From Rhizobium leguminosarum (GTDB lineage: Bacteria; Pseudomonadota; Alphaproteobacteria; Rhizobiales; Rhizobiaceae): a stretch of 55,068 nt of DNA. The position numbers and the translations under genes are program-made. The notes below the pieces were generated by a model. That model was not told the DNA's origin. It saw only the letters and a list, made by a program, of their open reading frames with translations, and made no database searches. Below are positions 41,979 to 52,155 of the stretch, piece after piece; position 1 is the stretch's first letter; each line of letters opens with the position of its first letter. The stretch is taken from positions 1-55,068 of the forward strand of contig NZ_LWBS01000415.1 in NCBI RefSeq assembly GCF_001652265.1. Reading direction: 5' to 3'.

Positions 41979-42554
41979 ATGAAGTATCGTAAGATTACGA
42001 CGACGCTCTCCGCGCTGGCGCTACCGAGCATCGCCCACGCCCATGTCGGGCTGCACGCCGATGGCACGCTTGCGGGTCTCAACCATCCGTTCAGCGGCCT
42101 CGATCATATCCTGGCGATGGTCGCGGTCGGCTTCTGGGCCTCGACGCTGGGCGGCAAGGCCGTCTGGATCGTGCCCTCCGCCTTCGTCATCGTCATGGCC
42201 GGTGGCGGCGTCCTGGGTATCGAGGGTATCGCGCTGCCGATGGTCGAAACTGCAATCGCGCTGACCGTGGCGATGCTCGGCTTGCTGGTGGCCTTCGAGG
42301 TGAAGATTCCCACCCCGGTGGCCGCGATCGTCGTCGGCATATGCGCGCTCTTCCACGGCCACGTCCATGGCATCGAGTTGCCGACAATGTCAAACGCGAC
42401 GGGCTACTTGGCGGGCTTCCTGGCTGCGACGGTCATCCTGCACGTCCTCGGCATCGGGCTGGCTTCGCTGAGGTTCGGCAAAGCCGGACAGGTGGTCGCG
42501 CGGGTGGCCGGCGGGGCCGTCGCCCTGGCCGGCGCGGCACTGCTGGTCGGCTGA
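41979..42554 (+). CDS. hupE: HupE/UreJ-type nickel permease
   Basis: The 191-aa protein begins with a cleavable signal peptide (LSALALPSIAHA, new N-terminus HVGLH) and has about six membrane helices. The family motif HPFSGLDHILAMVAVG and a second HGHVHGIELP supply the conserved His/Asp residues for Ni2+ uptake. AGGAGG precedes the ATG. In R. leguminosarum HupE provides nickel for this hydrogenase. Confidence 0.95.
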   Translation: MKYRKITTTLSALALPSIAHAHVGLHADGTLAGLNHPFSGLDHILAMVAVGFWASTLGGKAVWIVPSAFVIVMAGGGVLGIEGIALPMVETAIALTVAMLGLLVAFEVKIPTPVAAIVVGICALFHGHVHGIELPTMSNATGYLAGFLAATVILHVLGIGLASLRFGKAGQVVARVAGGAVALAGAALLVG

Positions 42555-42650
42555 ATCACTCCCAAGGCTGAGGCCTTCCGTGAGCCGCGTGGGCACCCCT
42601 GCTCCGTCGTGGCTCCCGATTTCACTAGATTCGGACGGAGATAGAGCGTC

Positions 42651-42947
42651 ATGTGCATCGGCATTCCCATGCGGGTCGTCGTCGGCAGCGAGTTCATCGC
42701 GCAATGCGAGCGCCATGGCGCGATCTCCTCGATTTCCCTGATGCTGGTCGGCCCGCAGCCGCCCGGAACCCATCTTCTCACCCATCTCGGCTCGGCCATC
42801 CGCGTGCTCCATGCCGACGAGGCCCGCGCAATCGACGACGCGCTCGCCGGACTTGCCGAAGCGGTGGAGGGAAGAGCCTTCGATATGCTCTTCGCCGATC
42901 TCATTTCCCGCGAGCCGGAATTGCCGCCGCATTTGCGCGGCGAGTGA
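42651..42947 (+). CDS. hupF: HupF, HypC-family hydrogenase chaperone
   Basis: The 98-aa protein starts MCIGIPMRVV with the essential N-terminal Cys2 of HypC/HybG chaperones; it is a dedicated second copy that stays with HupL and helps it when oxygen is present. A longer C-terminus than HypC is typical of HupF. GGAGATAGAG precedes the ATG. It lies 96 bp after hupE with no clear promoter between. Confidence 0.93.
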   Translation: MCIGIPMRVVVGSEFIAQCERHGAISSISLMLVGPQPPGTHLLTHLGSAIRVLHADEARAIDDALAGLAEAVEGRAFDMLFADLISREPELPPHLRGE

Positions 42948-42955
42948 AAAGAGAA

Positions 42956-42970
42956 CTTCCAAAATGGAAG
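42956..42970. promoter_or_regulatory. Short palindrome upstream of the hupG promoter
   Basis: CTTCCA-AAA-TGGAAG is a perfect 6-bp inverted repeat about 85 bp upstream of the -24 element. It could be an enhancer-binding protein site or a small hairpin after hupF. It does not match the usual NtrC (GCAC-N7-GTGC) or NifA (TGT-N10-ACA) site. Confidence 0.3.
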
Positions 42971-43054
42971 CTGACTTTCCACCCAGATGTTGGCGATATT
43001 TTCCTCTAGCGAAAATTTCCCTTCCAGATCAATGGAATCCTACTTTCCTCAGTC

Positions 43055-43070
43055 TGGCACGCCGTTTGCA
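43055..43070 (+). promoter_or_regulatory. Internal sigma54 promoter before hupG
   Basis: TGGCACGCCGTTTGCA is an almost ideal -24/-12 element: GG at 43056-43057 and GC at 43068-43069 with a 10-bp gap. Transcription would start near 43081, 35 bp before the hupG ATG. An internal promoter (called P3) in front of hupGHIJ is known in R. leguminosarum. This one has a better match to consensus than the hupS promoter. Confidence 0.85.
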
Positions 43071-43115
43071 GATCATCATTCGCAATGTTTTGCATCGTGA
43101 TTTGTGGAGGAGACA

Positions 43116-43565
43116 ATGCCATCTGCCCTGGTCCGCGCCCTGAGCGAGCGGGCGCACCTACCTGTCGTCGATGAGACGAATATCGATGCCTTCCTCGCCC
43201 CGGCTGCGGGCGAGCCCGACAATGCCGTCCTGTTCTTCACCGGCGATCCGGCGCAACGGCCCGAGGCCGATGATGTCGCCGTGGTTCTTCCAGAACTCAT
43301 GCAGGTCTTCCGTGGCCGCCTGCGGGGCGCGGTGGTTCGCCGTGCGACGGAGGACAAGCTTAAGGCGCGCTTCAACGTCGTCGTCATGCCGAGCCTCGTC
43401 GTGACGCGGCGGGACCAGCCGGTCGGCGTGCTCGGCAAGATCCGCGACTGGTCGGAATATGTCGAGAAGATCAGTGCATGGCTGTCGCCCGACGCGCCGG
43501 TCATGGTGTCCTCGGGCGGGCCGAAGGTAGAGATCACCCATGCCGGCAAGGAGATCGCGCGATGA
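43116..43565 (+). CDS. hupG: HupG, HyaE-like hydrogenase assembly protein
   Basis: The 149-aa protein has a thioredoxin-like fold without a CxxC pair, as in HyaE/HoxO proteins that shield the Tat leader of the small subunit until it is mature. The pattern AVLFFTGDPAQRPEADDVAV and the ending PVMVSSGGPKVEITH fit. The ATG at 43116 follows GGAGGAG; an ATG four codons earlier is within that site. Stop overlaps the hupH start (ATGA). Confidence 0.92.
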   Translation: MPSALVRALSERAHLPVVDETNIDAFLAPAAGEPDNAVLFFTGDPAQRPEADDVAVVLPELMQVFRGRLRGAVVRRATEDKLKARFNVVVMPSLVVTRRDQPVGVLGKIRDWSEYVEKISAWLSPDAPVMVSSGGPKVEITHAGKEIAR

Positions 43566-44406
43566 AGGCTGGTTTTTGGGTTGCCCCCGAGGGCGAAGGC
43601 GCCGCCATGACGGTGATGCCGATCGGCGCCGAACCGCCACTTCGCGCCCGCAAGCTCAATTTTCTCGCCACGAGCAGCGCCGAGGAAATGATCCGTCGAT
43701 GCCGGCGGACGGCGATGCTCCTGCCGGAACTCGCCGATGCGCTCGCGGTTCAGAAGGCCGAGCAGCCGGGCCGGCTGTTCGACATCACCGATTTCCCCGA
43801 CGACGACAGGGAACTGATAACCCAGACCCTTGGTGAAGGTGAGGTGGCCGGCGTCGCTGCGTTGGCGAACGGCGTCACGGCCCAGATGCAGGAGGCCGTG
43901 ATGGCCGGCGTCTGGCGCATCCGCTTCACCGACGTCGATGGTCGGCTCATTGCCGACTATATCGAGGTGGCGAGCATTCCCGCCGCCGTCCGGCAGGCGT
44001 GTTCGGGGCTGCCCGCATCGATTAGCCACGGACCGGCGCCGGCGGGCGCCATGAACGTCATGCCCGTGCTGACCGAGATCGGCGACCGCATCGCCCGGTA
44101 CCGCGACGGCGATCCGGCCCATGTCATCACCTTCTCGCTTTTCCCGATGAGCCCGGAGGACATGGCGTTCCTGCAGGATGCGTTGGGGGCGGGACCGGTG
44201 CAGCTTACCTCGCGCGGCTACGGCACCTGCCGCGTCGTGGCGACCGGCGCGCGCAATGCCTGGTCGGTTCAGTTCTACAACGCCATGGACACGATCATCC
44301 TCGACACGCTGGAGATCTGCAACATTCCTTCGGTCGCCATCGCCGCCGAGGAGGATTTCCGCGACTCCGAGGCGCGACTGCGGGACATCTGGGAGGCCTA
44401 TTTCAA

Positions 44407-44410
<4 letters not shown>
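43562..44410 (+). CDS. hupH: HupH, HyaF-like hydrogenase assembly protein
   Basis: The 282-aa protein belongs to the HupH/HyaF family needed for small-subunit maturation. Typical stretches are MQEAVMAGVWRIRFTD, IEVASIPAAVR, MNVMPVLTEI and CRVVATGARNAWSVQFYNAMD, TIILDTLEICNIPSVAIAAE. Start and stop overlap neighbouring genes by 4 bp, indicating coupled translation in hupGHIJK. Confidence 0.93.
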
Positions 44411-46234
<1,824 letters not shown>

Positions 46235-46242
<8 letters not shown>

Positions 46243-46576
46243 AATGTCGTTGATGGAGAGCGTGATCGAAATCGTCTGTGAGACGGCGCGGCAGAACGGC
46301 GCGACGCGGGTCAAGTCGGTCCGGCTAGATGTCGGCGTATTGAGCCATGTCAATCCCGACGCGCTGATCTTCTGCTATGAGGCGGTGCGGCATGGTACGG
46401 TCGCCGACAGCGCGACACTCGAGATCAATCGCATCGCTGGCGAGGGTTGGTGCCTCGATTGCGGCAAGACGGTAGCTTTGGAGGAGCGGTTCGGCGCCTG
46501 CCCGGACTGCGGACGGCATCGCGTCCAGATGACGGCAGGCGACGAATTGAAGATCAGAGACATGGAGGTGATCTGA
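46235..46576 (+). CDS. hypA: HypA nickel metallochaperone
   Basis: The 113-aa protein begins MHEMSLMES with His2 of the nickel site. It has two CxxC zinc knuckles (CLDCG near 73 and CPDCG near 89). It delivers Ni2+ to the hydrogenase large subunit with HypB. The ATG at 46235 lies within hupK's end. Its coding sequence contains the FnrN box at 46340. Stop overlaps the hypB ATG by one base. Confidence 0.95.
46340..46353 (+). promoter_or_regulatory. Anaerobox inside hypA driving hypBFCDEX
   Basis: TTGAGCCATGTCAA has the TTGA-N6-TCAA core of an FNR-type box; the inner T and A of the full consensus are G here. With the usual -41.5 spacing transcription would start near 46387, about 190 bp before hypB. 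An FnrN-dependent hypB promoter inside hypA is known in R. leguminosarum, and the gene for its activator lies at 17021. Confidence 0.75.
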
Positions 46577-47442
46577 TGTGCACGGTATGCGGTTGCGGAA
46601 CGTCGGCCATTGAGGGCCACACGCATGAGGTTGGAGATGATGGCCACGGCCATCATCATCACGATGGTCACCACGGTGATGATCATGATGACCACCACCA
46701 CGCCGAGGACGGCAGCGTCCATTATGGCAAGGGCATCGCCGGCGTGCATGCGCCGGGCATGAGCCAGGAGCGGATCATCCAGGTGGAGAAGGACATCCTC
46801 TCCAAGAATGATGCCTATGCGGCCGAGAACAGGAGACATTTCGAGCGCCAGGGCGTCTTCGCGCTGAATTTTGTCTCCAGTCCCGGCTCAGGCAAGACCA
46901 GCCTGCTGGTTCGGACGATCAAAGACCTCAAGGACCGCCTCTCGATCTCCGTCATCGAGGGCGACCAGCAGACCTCGAACGACGCGGCGCGTATCCGTGA
47001 GACCGGCGCGCGGGCGATCCAGATCAATACCGGCAAGGGCTGCCATCTCGACGCCCATATGGTCGGCCACGCGGTCGAGGATCTCGCGCCCGAGCCCGGC
47101 TCGGCGCTCTTTATCGAGAATGTCGGCAATCTCGTCTGTCCCGCCGCCTTTGATCTCGGCGAGGCGCACAAGGTGGTTGTGCTGTCGGTCACTGAAGGCG
47201 AGGACAAGCCGCTCAAATATCCCGACATGTTCGCCGCCGCCGACCTGATGATCCTCAACAAGGCCGACCTGCTGCCTCATCTCGATTTCAATACCGGGTT
47301 CTGCATCGCCAACGCGCTGCGCGTCAATCCGCGCCTGCAGACATTAACCGTGTCGGCTCGCACCGGAGAGGGCATGGAGGCGTTCTATGCCTGGCTCGAA
47401 GCGTCCGCGGCGCGCCGGGCAATTCGTTCGAAGGTGGCTTGA
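46576..47442 (+). CDS. hypB: HypB GTPase and nickel-binding protein
   Basis: The 288-aa GTPase inserts nickel with HypA. It has an N-terminal CTVCGCG metal motif and a histidine/aspartate-rich stretch at about 16-43 (roughly a dozen and a half His) able to store nickel. The GTPase domain has P-loop [11 protein letters not shown] and base-recognition NKADLLPH. Internal Cys-His (KGCHLDAHM) is the metal site at the dimer interface. FnrN-dependent expression is likely from the box in hypA. Confidence 0.96.
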   Translation: MCTVCGCGTSAIEGHTHEVGDDGHGHHHHDGHHGDDHDDHHHAEDGSVHYGKGIAGVHAPGMSQERIIQVEKDILSKNDAYAAENRRHFERQGVFALNFVSSPGSGKTSLLVRTIKDLKDRLSISVIEGDQQTSNDAARIRETGARAIQINTGKGCHLDAHMVGHAVEDLAPEPGSALFIENVGNLVCPAAFDLGEAHKVVVLSVTEGEDKPLKYPDMFAAADLMILNKADLLPHLDFNTGFCIANALRVNPRLQTLTVSARTGEGMEAFYAWLEASAARRAIRSKVA

Positions 47443-47445
47443 AGT

Positions 47446-49725
47446 ATGACGCCGTCGCTTGCACGACAGATCGAAAGCCCGGTCCGGCGGCTTAGGCTCC
47501 GGGTGCGCGGCGTCGTGCAGGGCGTCGGTTTCCGGCCTTTTGCCTATCGGCTCGCTCGGGCAATGCGGCTCTCCGGCTTCGTGCTGAACGACAGCGCGGG
47601 CGTGCTGATCGAGATCGAGGGTAGGGACGCGAACCACTTCCCCGAAGCGGTCAGGACGCAGGCGCCGCCGCTCGCCCGCATCGATTCGATCGATGTCCTC
47701 GAACTGGTCCCTGCTGGCGGCGAGCGGTTCGAGATACTCGAAAGCCTGGGCGGTCGGAGTGCGACCAGGATCGGCGCCGACGCCGCAACCTGTGACGAAT
47801 GCCGTCGGGAGTTGACGGATCCGGCGAGCCGCTTCTTCGGCTATCCCTTCGTCAACTGCACCCATTGCGGCCCGCGCTTCACCATCACCCGCGCCCTGCC
47901 TTATGACCGGGCTCACACCTCGATGGCGTCGTTTCCGATGTGCCGGACTTGCGCCGCGGACTATGTCGATCCGGAGAACCGGCGTTTCCATGCCGAGCCT
48001 GTCGCCTGTCCTAATTGCGGGCCGAGGCTCAGTCATCCGATCAAGGAAATCTCCGCGCGGCTCGAAGGCGGCGCGATCGTTGCGCTCAAGGGCGTCGGCG
48101 GTTTCCACTTGCTTTGCGACGCCCGCAACGATGGGGCGATCGGCCTGTTGCGGCTGCGCAAGGCGCGCGACCAGAAGCCATTCGCCGTCATGGTTCGCGA
48201 CATCGAGGCGGCGCGGCAGCTTGCACGGCCGAACGAAGCCGAAGAGGCGTTGCTGATCTCGCCAGCACGCCCGATCGTTCTCGTCGCGGCCCGTGCTGGC
48301 GAACTCTCTGGCCTGATCGCGCCCGGGCTCACGCGGGTAGGACTCATGCTCGCTTATGCCCCGGTGCATCACCTGCTGCTCGACGAGCTCTCCCGCTCTT
48401 CGCCGCACCGTCACGCCGCGCTGGTCGCGACCAGCGCCAATCCCGGCGGCGAGCCGCTGGTAGCCGATAATGACGACGCCGGGCGGCGCCTTGTCGCGAT
48501 CGCCGACCTGGTCGTTACCCATGACCGCGACATCGTCGTCCGCGCTGACGACTCCGTCATGCAGGTGATCGATGGCGCCCCGGCCTTCATTCGCCGCGCC
48601 CGCGGCTTCGTGCCGGAGCCGGTCGATCTTGGCGCGGACGGCCCCTCCGTGATCGCCACCGGCGCGGACCTCAAGAACACTATCTGCGTTACACGTGGCC
48701 GGGAGGCGTTTCTGTCGCAGCATATCGGCGGCCTCGACAATGCCGAAGCGATCCGCTTCCAGCGCGAGGTAATCGCCCACCTCTGTTCGATCCTCGACGT
48801 GAAGCCGGAATTCGCCGCCTGCGACCTGCATCCGGATTTCCGTTCGGTGCGAACGGCGGAAGGCTTGAACCTGCCGATTGTGCCGGTCCAGCATCATCTT
48901 GCCCATGTCGCTGCCGTGGTGGCGGAGCATCGCCTTTCCGGGCCGGTTCTAGGACTTGCGCTCGACGGTCACGGCTTCGGCACCGACGGCACGAGTTGGG
49001 GCGGCGAAATAGTCGTGATTGACCACCATCGCTGGCAGCGGGCGGGATCACTCATGCCCCTTCCGCTGCCGAGTGGCGATCGCGCGGCGCGGGAGCCTTG
49101 GCGCATGGGTGTCGCGGCGCTTCAGGCGGCCGGCCGCATCGATCTCGCGCCACAGCTCTGGCCGGGTCATTCAGGCGTAACGCAATTGACGGCGATGTTT
49201 TCGCGCAGCATGCGCACTCCGGTCACCAGCAGCCTCGGCAGGCTGTTCGACGCAGCCGCGGCGATAGCGGGTGTTCGCCTCGTGCAAGACTACGAGGGGC
49301 AGGCCGCGATGGAGTTCGAGGCGCTGGTTCGGGCACCGCGCTGCCTTGCCGGCGGATATTCGATTGGGGATGGTACGCTCGATTTCCGGCCGCTCATCCT
49401 GCACCTCGCTGAACAAGGTCGTCCTTGCGGCGCCGATGCCGCCGACGTCTTTCACGGCACGCTGATCGCGGGTCTCGCGGATTGGGCGGCCAGGGGCGCG
49501 GCCGCGCGCGGCACCCGGCAGGTCGCGCTCGGCGGCGGATGCATGATGAACCGCGTCCTTGCGGCGGGCCTCGCGCGGGCTCTGAGGGAGCGTGGCCTCG
49601 AGCCCAGCCTGCCGCGTCTCGCGCCCGCCAATGACGGCGGTATCGCGCTCGGCCAGGCCGCCTATGCGCGGCAGGTCATCATGAACGAACATGCATCAAT
49701 GGAGGAGAACCGGACATGTGCCTAG
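47446..49725 (+). CDS. hypF: HypF carbamoyltransferase
   Basis: The 759-aa enzyme makes the thiocyanate precursor of the CN ligands from carbamoyl phosphate, working with HypE. Domains in order: acylphosphatase (VRGVVQGVGFRPFAYRLA, about 17-34), two zinc fingers (CDECRRE and NCTHCGP; CRTCAAD and CPNCGP), a YrdC-like domain (about 200-390), and a Kae1-like carbamoyltransferase with QHHLAHVAAV near 484 and GGGCMMNRVLAAGL near 698. Full length. Its stop overlaps hypC by 10 bp. Confidence 0.96.
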   Translation: MTPSLARQIESPVRRLRLRVRGVVQGVGFRPFAYRLARAMRLSGFVLNDSAGVLIEIEGRDANHFPEAVRTQAPPLARIDSIDVLELVPAGGERFEILESLGGRSATRIGADAATCDECRRELTDPASRFFGYPFVNCTHCGPRFTITRALPYDRAHTSMASFPMCRTCAADYVDPENRRFHAEPVACPNCGPRLSHPIKEISARLEGGAIVALKGVGGFHLLCDARNDGAIGLLRLRKARDQKPFAVMVRDIEAARQLARPNEAEEALLISPARPIVLVAARAGELSGLIAPGLTRVGLMLAYAPVHHLLLDELSRSSPHRHAALVATSANPGGEPLVADNDDAGRRLVAIADLVVTHDRDIVVRADDSVMQVIDGAPAFIRRARGFVPEPVDLGADGPSVIATGADLKNTICVTRGREAFLSQHIGGLDNAEAIRFQREVIAHLCSILDVKPEFAACDLHPDFRSVRTAEGLNLPIVPVQHHLAHVAAVVAEHRLSGPVLGLALDGHGFGTDGTSWGGEIVVIDHHRWQRAGSLMPLPLPSGDRAAREPWRMGVAALQAAGRIDLAPQLWPGHSGVTQLTAMFSRSMRTPVTSSLGRLFDAAAAIAGVRLVQDYEGQAAMEFEALVRAPRCLAGGYSIGDGTLDFRPLILHLAEQGRPCGADAADVFHGTLIAGLADWAARGAAARGTRQVALGGGCMMNRVLAAGLARALRERGLEPSLPRLAPANDGGIALGQAAYARQVIMNEHASMEENRTCA

Positions 49726-49943
49726 CCATACCTGTCCAGGTTAAGGAATTGCTGCCCGACGACATGGCGAAGGTCACGCTCGACGGCGTCTCGAAAATCG
49801 TTTCGACGGCGCTCGTCGATGATGTGAAGGTGGGCGATTATGTCGTCCTCCATGTCGGTTATGCCCTGGCGAAGATCGATCCAGAGGAGGCGGAGAGGAC
49901 GCTGGCTTTGATCCGCGAAGCTGCGATGGGAGATGCGGCATGA
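49716..49943 (+). CDS. hypC: HypC hydrogenase maturation chaperone
   Basis: The 75-aa protein begins MCLAIPVQVKEL with the essential Cys2. It carries Fe(CN)2CO with HypD and delivers it to HupL. Length is usual. GGAGGAG lies before the ATG, inside the hypF end. It overlaps hypD by 4 bp. Confidence 0.95.
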   Translation: MCLAIPVQVKELLPDDMAKVTLDGVSKIVSTALVDDVKVGDYVVLHVGYALAKIDPEEAERTLALIREAAMGDAA

Positions 49944-51097
49944 AATATATCGACGAATATCGCGACGGCAGCCTCGCCAAGGACGTTGCCCGGCAAATCA
50001 CCGCGCTCGCCGACCCCGCGCGCTCCTATCACTTCATGGAATTCTGCGGTGGCCACACGCATGCCATCTCCCGCTACGGCCTTGAGGACCTGCTGCCCGC
50101 CAATGTGCGGATGATCCACGGGCCGGGATGTCCCGTCTGTGTCCTGCCGATCGGCCGCATTGATGCTGCGATCGCGCTTGCCATGCGGCCGGAAATCACG
50201 CTCTGCACCTATGGCGACCTGATGCGAGTACCGGGCTCCAACGGTTCGAGCTTGTTGAAGGCCAAGGCGGCCGGTGCGGACATCCGCATGGTCTATTCGA
50301 CGCTCGATGCGTTGCGGATTGGCGAAGCCGAACCCGACCGCGAGGTCGTATTCTTCGCGATCGGCTTCGAGACGACGACACCGACGACCGCGCTCGCGCT
50401 CAAGGCGGCAATCGCCAGGGGGCTCGGCAATTTCTCGATCTTCTGCAATCACGTTCTGACGCCCGCGGCGATCCAGAACATCCTCGAAAGCCCGGATGTC
50501 CGAAAGCTCGGCACGATCAAGATCGATGGATTTATCGGTCCCGCCCATGTCTCGACGGTGATCGGCACCGAGCCTTATGAGTTCTTCGCCGAGGAGTTCC
50601 GCAAGCCGGTGGTGGTGGCGGGTTTCGAACCGCTCGACGTTATCCAGGCGATCCTGATGCTGGTGCGGCAGGTCAGCGATGGCCGCCATGAGGTGGAAAA
50701 CCAGTATATCCGCGCGGTCACCGCCCTCGGCAACGAGAAGGCCCAGGCGGAGGTCGCAAATTTCTTCGAACTCCGGGAAAGCTTCGAATGGCGGGGGCTC
50801 GGCGAAGTGCCCTATGGCGCGCTGCGGCTTAGGCCACAATATGCGGCCTATGATGCCGAAAAACGCTTCTCGATGGTCACGCCCGCCGCGAAGGACAATC
50901 CGGCCTGCGAATGCGGCGCGATCCTGCGCGGCGTCAAGAAGCCGGCCGACTGCAAGCTGTTCGGTACGGTCTGCACGCCGGACACACCCCTGGGTTCCTG
51001 CATGGTTTCGTCGGAAGGCGCCTGCGCGGCGCACTGGGCCTATGGCCGCTTCCGCGAAAAGGTGCGGCAGGTTGATGCGCGGAGAGCGGTCGCATGA
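49940..51097 (+). CDS. hypD: HypD Fe-S scaffold protein
   Basis: The 385-aa scaffold holds a [4Fe-4S] cluster and is the site where the Fe(CN)2CO moiety is built with HypC. Family motifs: FCGGHTHAI (about 34-42), HGPGCPVCVLP (about 61-71), GFETTTPTTALAL, and the C-terminal cysteine region CECGAILRG, DCKLFGTVCTP, GSCMVSSEGACAAH. Complete. Overlaps hypC and hypE by 4 bp each. Confidence 0.96.
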   Translation: MKYIDEYRDGSLAKDVARQITALADPARSYHFMEFCGGHTHAISRYGLEDLLPANVRMIHGPGCPVCVLPIGRIDAAIALAMRPEITLCTYGDLMRVPGSNGSSLLKAKAAGADIRMVYSTLDALRIGEAEPDREVVFFAIGFETTTPTTALALKAAIARGLGNFSIFCNHVLTPAAIQNILESPDVRKLGTIKIDGFIGPAHVSTVIGTEPYEFFAEEFRKPVVVAGFEPLDVIQAILMLVRQVSDGRHEVENQYIRAVTALGNEKAQAEVANFFELRESFEWRGLGEVPYGALRLRPQYAAYDAEKRFSMVTPAAKDNPACECGAILRGVKKPADCKLFGTVCTPDTPLGSCMVSSEGACAAHWAYGRFREKVRQVDARRAVA

Positions 51098-52146
51098 ACA
51101 TGATGATCAAGGCCTACAAACGCAAGTTTGATGTCGCGAACGGCCGCATCGATCTCTCGCATGGCGCGGGCGGGCGCGCCATGGGCCAACTGATCGAGGG
51201 CATCTTCCACAAGGCCTTCGACAATGACTGGCTGCGGGCCGGCAATGACCAGTCGGCCTTTTCGGTGCCGGGCGGCCGCATGGTGATGACGACGGACGGC
51301 TATGTCGTCTCTCCGCCGTTTTTCCCTGGCGGCAATATCGGCACGCTTGCCGTCCACGGCACGATCAACGATATCGCCATGGCGGGCGCCGTGCCGCTTT
51401 ATCTTTCGGCGAGCTTCATCATCGAGGAAGGCTTCCCGCTCGTCGATCTCGAACGCATCGCCGACAGCATGGGCTCGGCCTCCCGCGAGGCGGGGGTGCC
51501 GATCATCACCGGCGACACAAAGGTGGTCGAGCGCGGCAAGGCCGACGGCGTCTTCATCTCGACGGCCGGCATCGGCATGGTTCCGGATGGGCTCGACCTC
51601 CGCTCGGACGCCGCCCGGCCCGGCGATGCGGTGATCATATCCGGCTCGATCGGCGACCACGGCGTCGCCGTCATGTCGAAGCGCGAGAACCTCGAATTCG
51701 ACACGGACATTGTCTCCGACAGCGCGGCGCTGCACGGGCTGGTGGCGGACATGGTCGCAGCCGGCGGCGCGCATATTCGGCTGATGCGCGACCCGACGCG
51801 CGGCGGCATCGCAGCGACGCTGAACGAGATCGCCAGCCAGTCGCGGGTCGGCTTCCGGATCGACGAGGAAGCCATTCCCATGAAGCCCGAGGTGGCGGCC
51901 GCCTGCGAGTTCCTCGGCCTCGATCCGCTCAATGTCGCCAACGAGGGCAAACTGGTGGCGGTTGTCGCGCCGGAGGGCGCGGACGCGGTGCTCGCGGCGA
52001 TCCACACCCATCCGCTGGGAGCCGAGGCGGCGTTGATCGGCCATGTCGTGGCCGATGACAATTACTTCGTGCAGATGGTGACCTCGTTCGGCGGCGGCCG
52101 GATCGTCGATTGGCTTTCGGGCGAACAACTGCCCCGGATCTGTTGA
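51094..52146 (+). CDS. hypE: HypE dehydratase of the cyanide ligand pathway
   Basis: The 350-aa PurM-like protein dehydrates the carbamoyl group on its own C-terminal cysteine to a thiocyanate. The last residues are PRIC, the invariant tail. Other signatures: LSHGAGGRAMGQLI near the N-terminus, TTDGYVVSPPFFPGGNIG, and RDPTRGGIAATLNEIA. Overlaps hypD by 4 bp, and hypX starts 9 bp later. Confidence 0.96.
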   Translation: MNMMIKAYKRKFDVANGRIDLSHGAGGRAMGQLIEGIFHKAFDNDWLRAGNDQSAFSVPGGRMVMTTDGYVVSPPFFPGGNIGTLAVHGTINDIAMAGAVPLYLSASFIIEEGFPLVDLERIADSMGSASREAGVPIITGDTKVVERGKADGVFISTAGIGMVPDGLDLRSDAARPGDAVIISGSIGDHGVAVMSKRENLEFDTDIVSDSAALHGLVADMVAAGGAHIRLMRDPTRGGIAATLNEIASQSRVGFRIDEEAIPMKPEVAAACEFLGLDPLNVANEGKLVAVVAPEGADAVLAAIHTHPLGAEAALIGHVVADDNYFVQMVTSFGGGRIVDWLSGEQLPRIC

Positions 52147-52155
52147 GGGCGGACG

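Noticed and set aside
46640..46705. Low-complexity CAT/CAC repeats that could be taken for a tandem repeat array
   Set aside because: They encode the histidine-rich nickel-binding stretch of HypB in frame.
47344..48930. Minus-strand open frame of 528 codons opposite hypF
   Set aside because: Shadow of hypF; no motif and no ribosome binding site.
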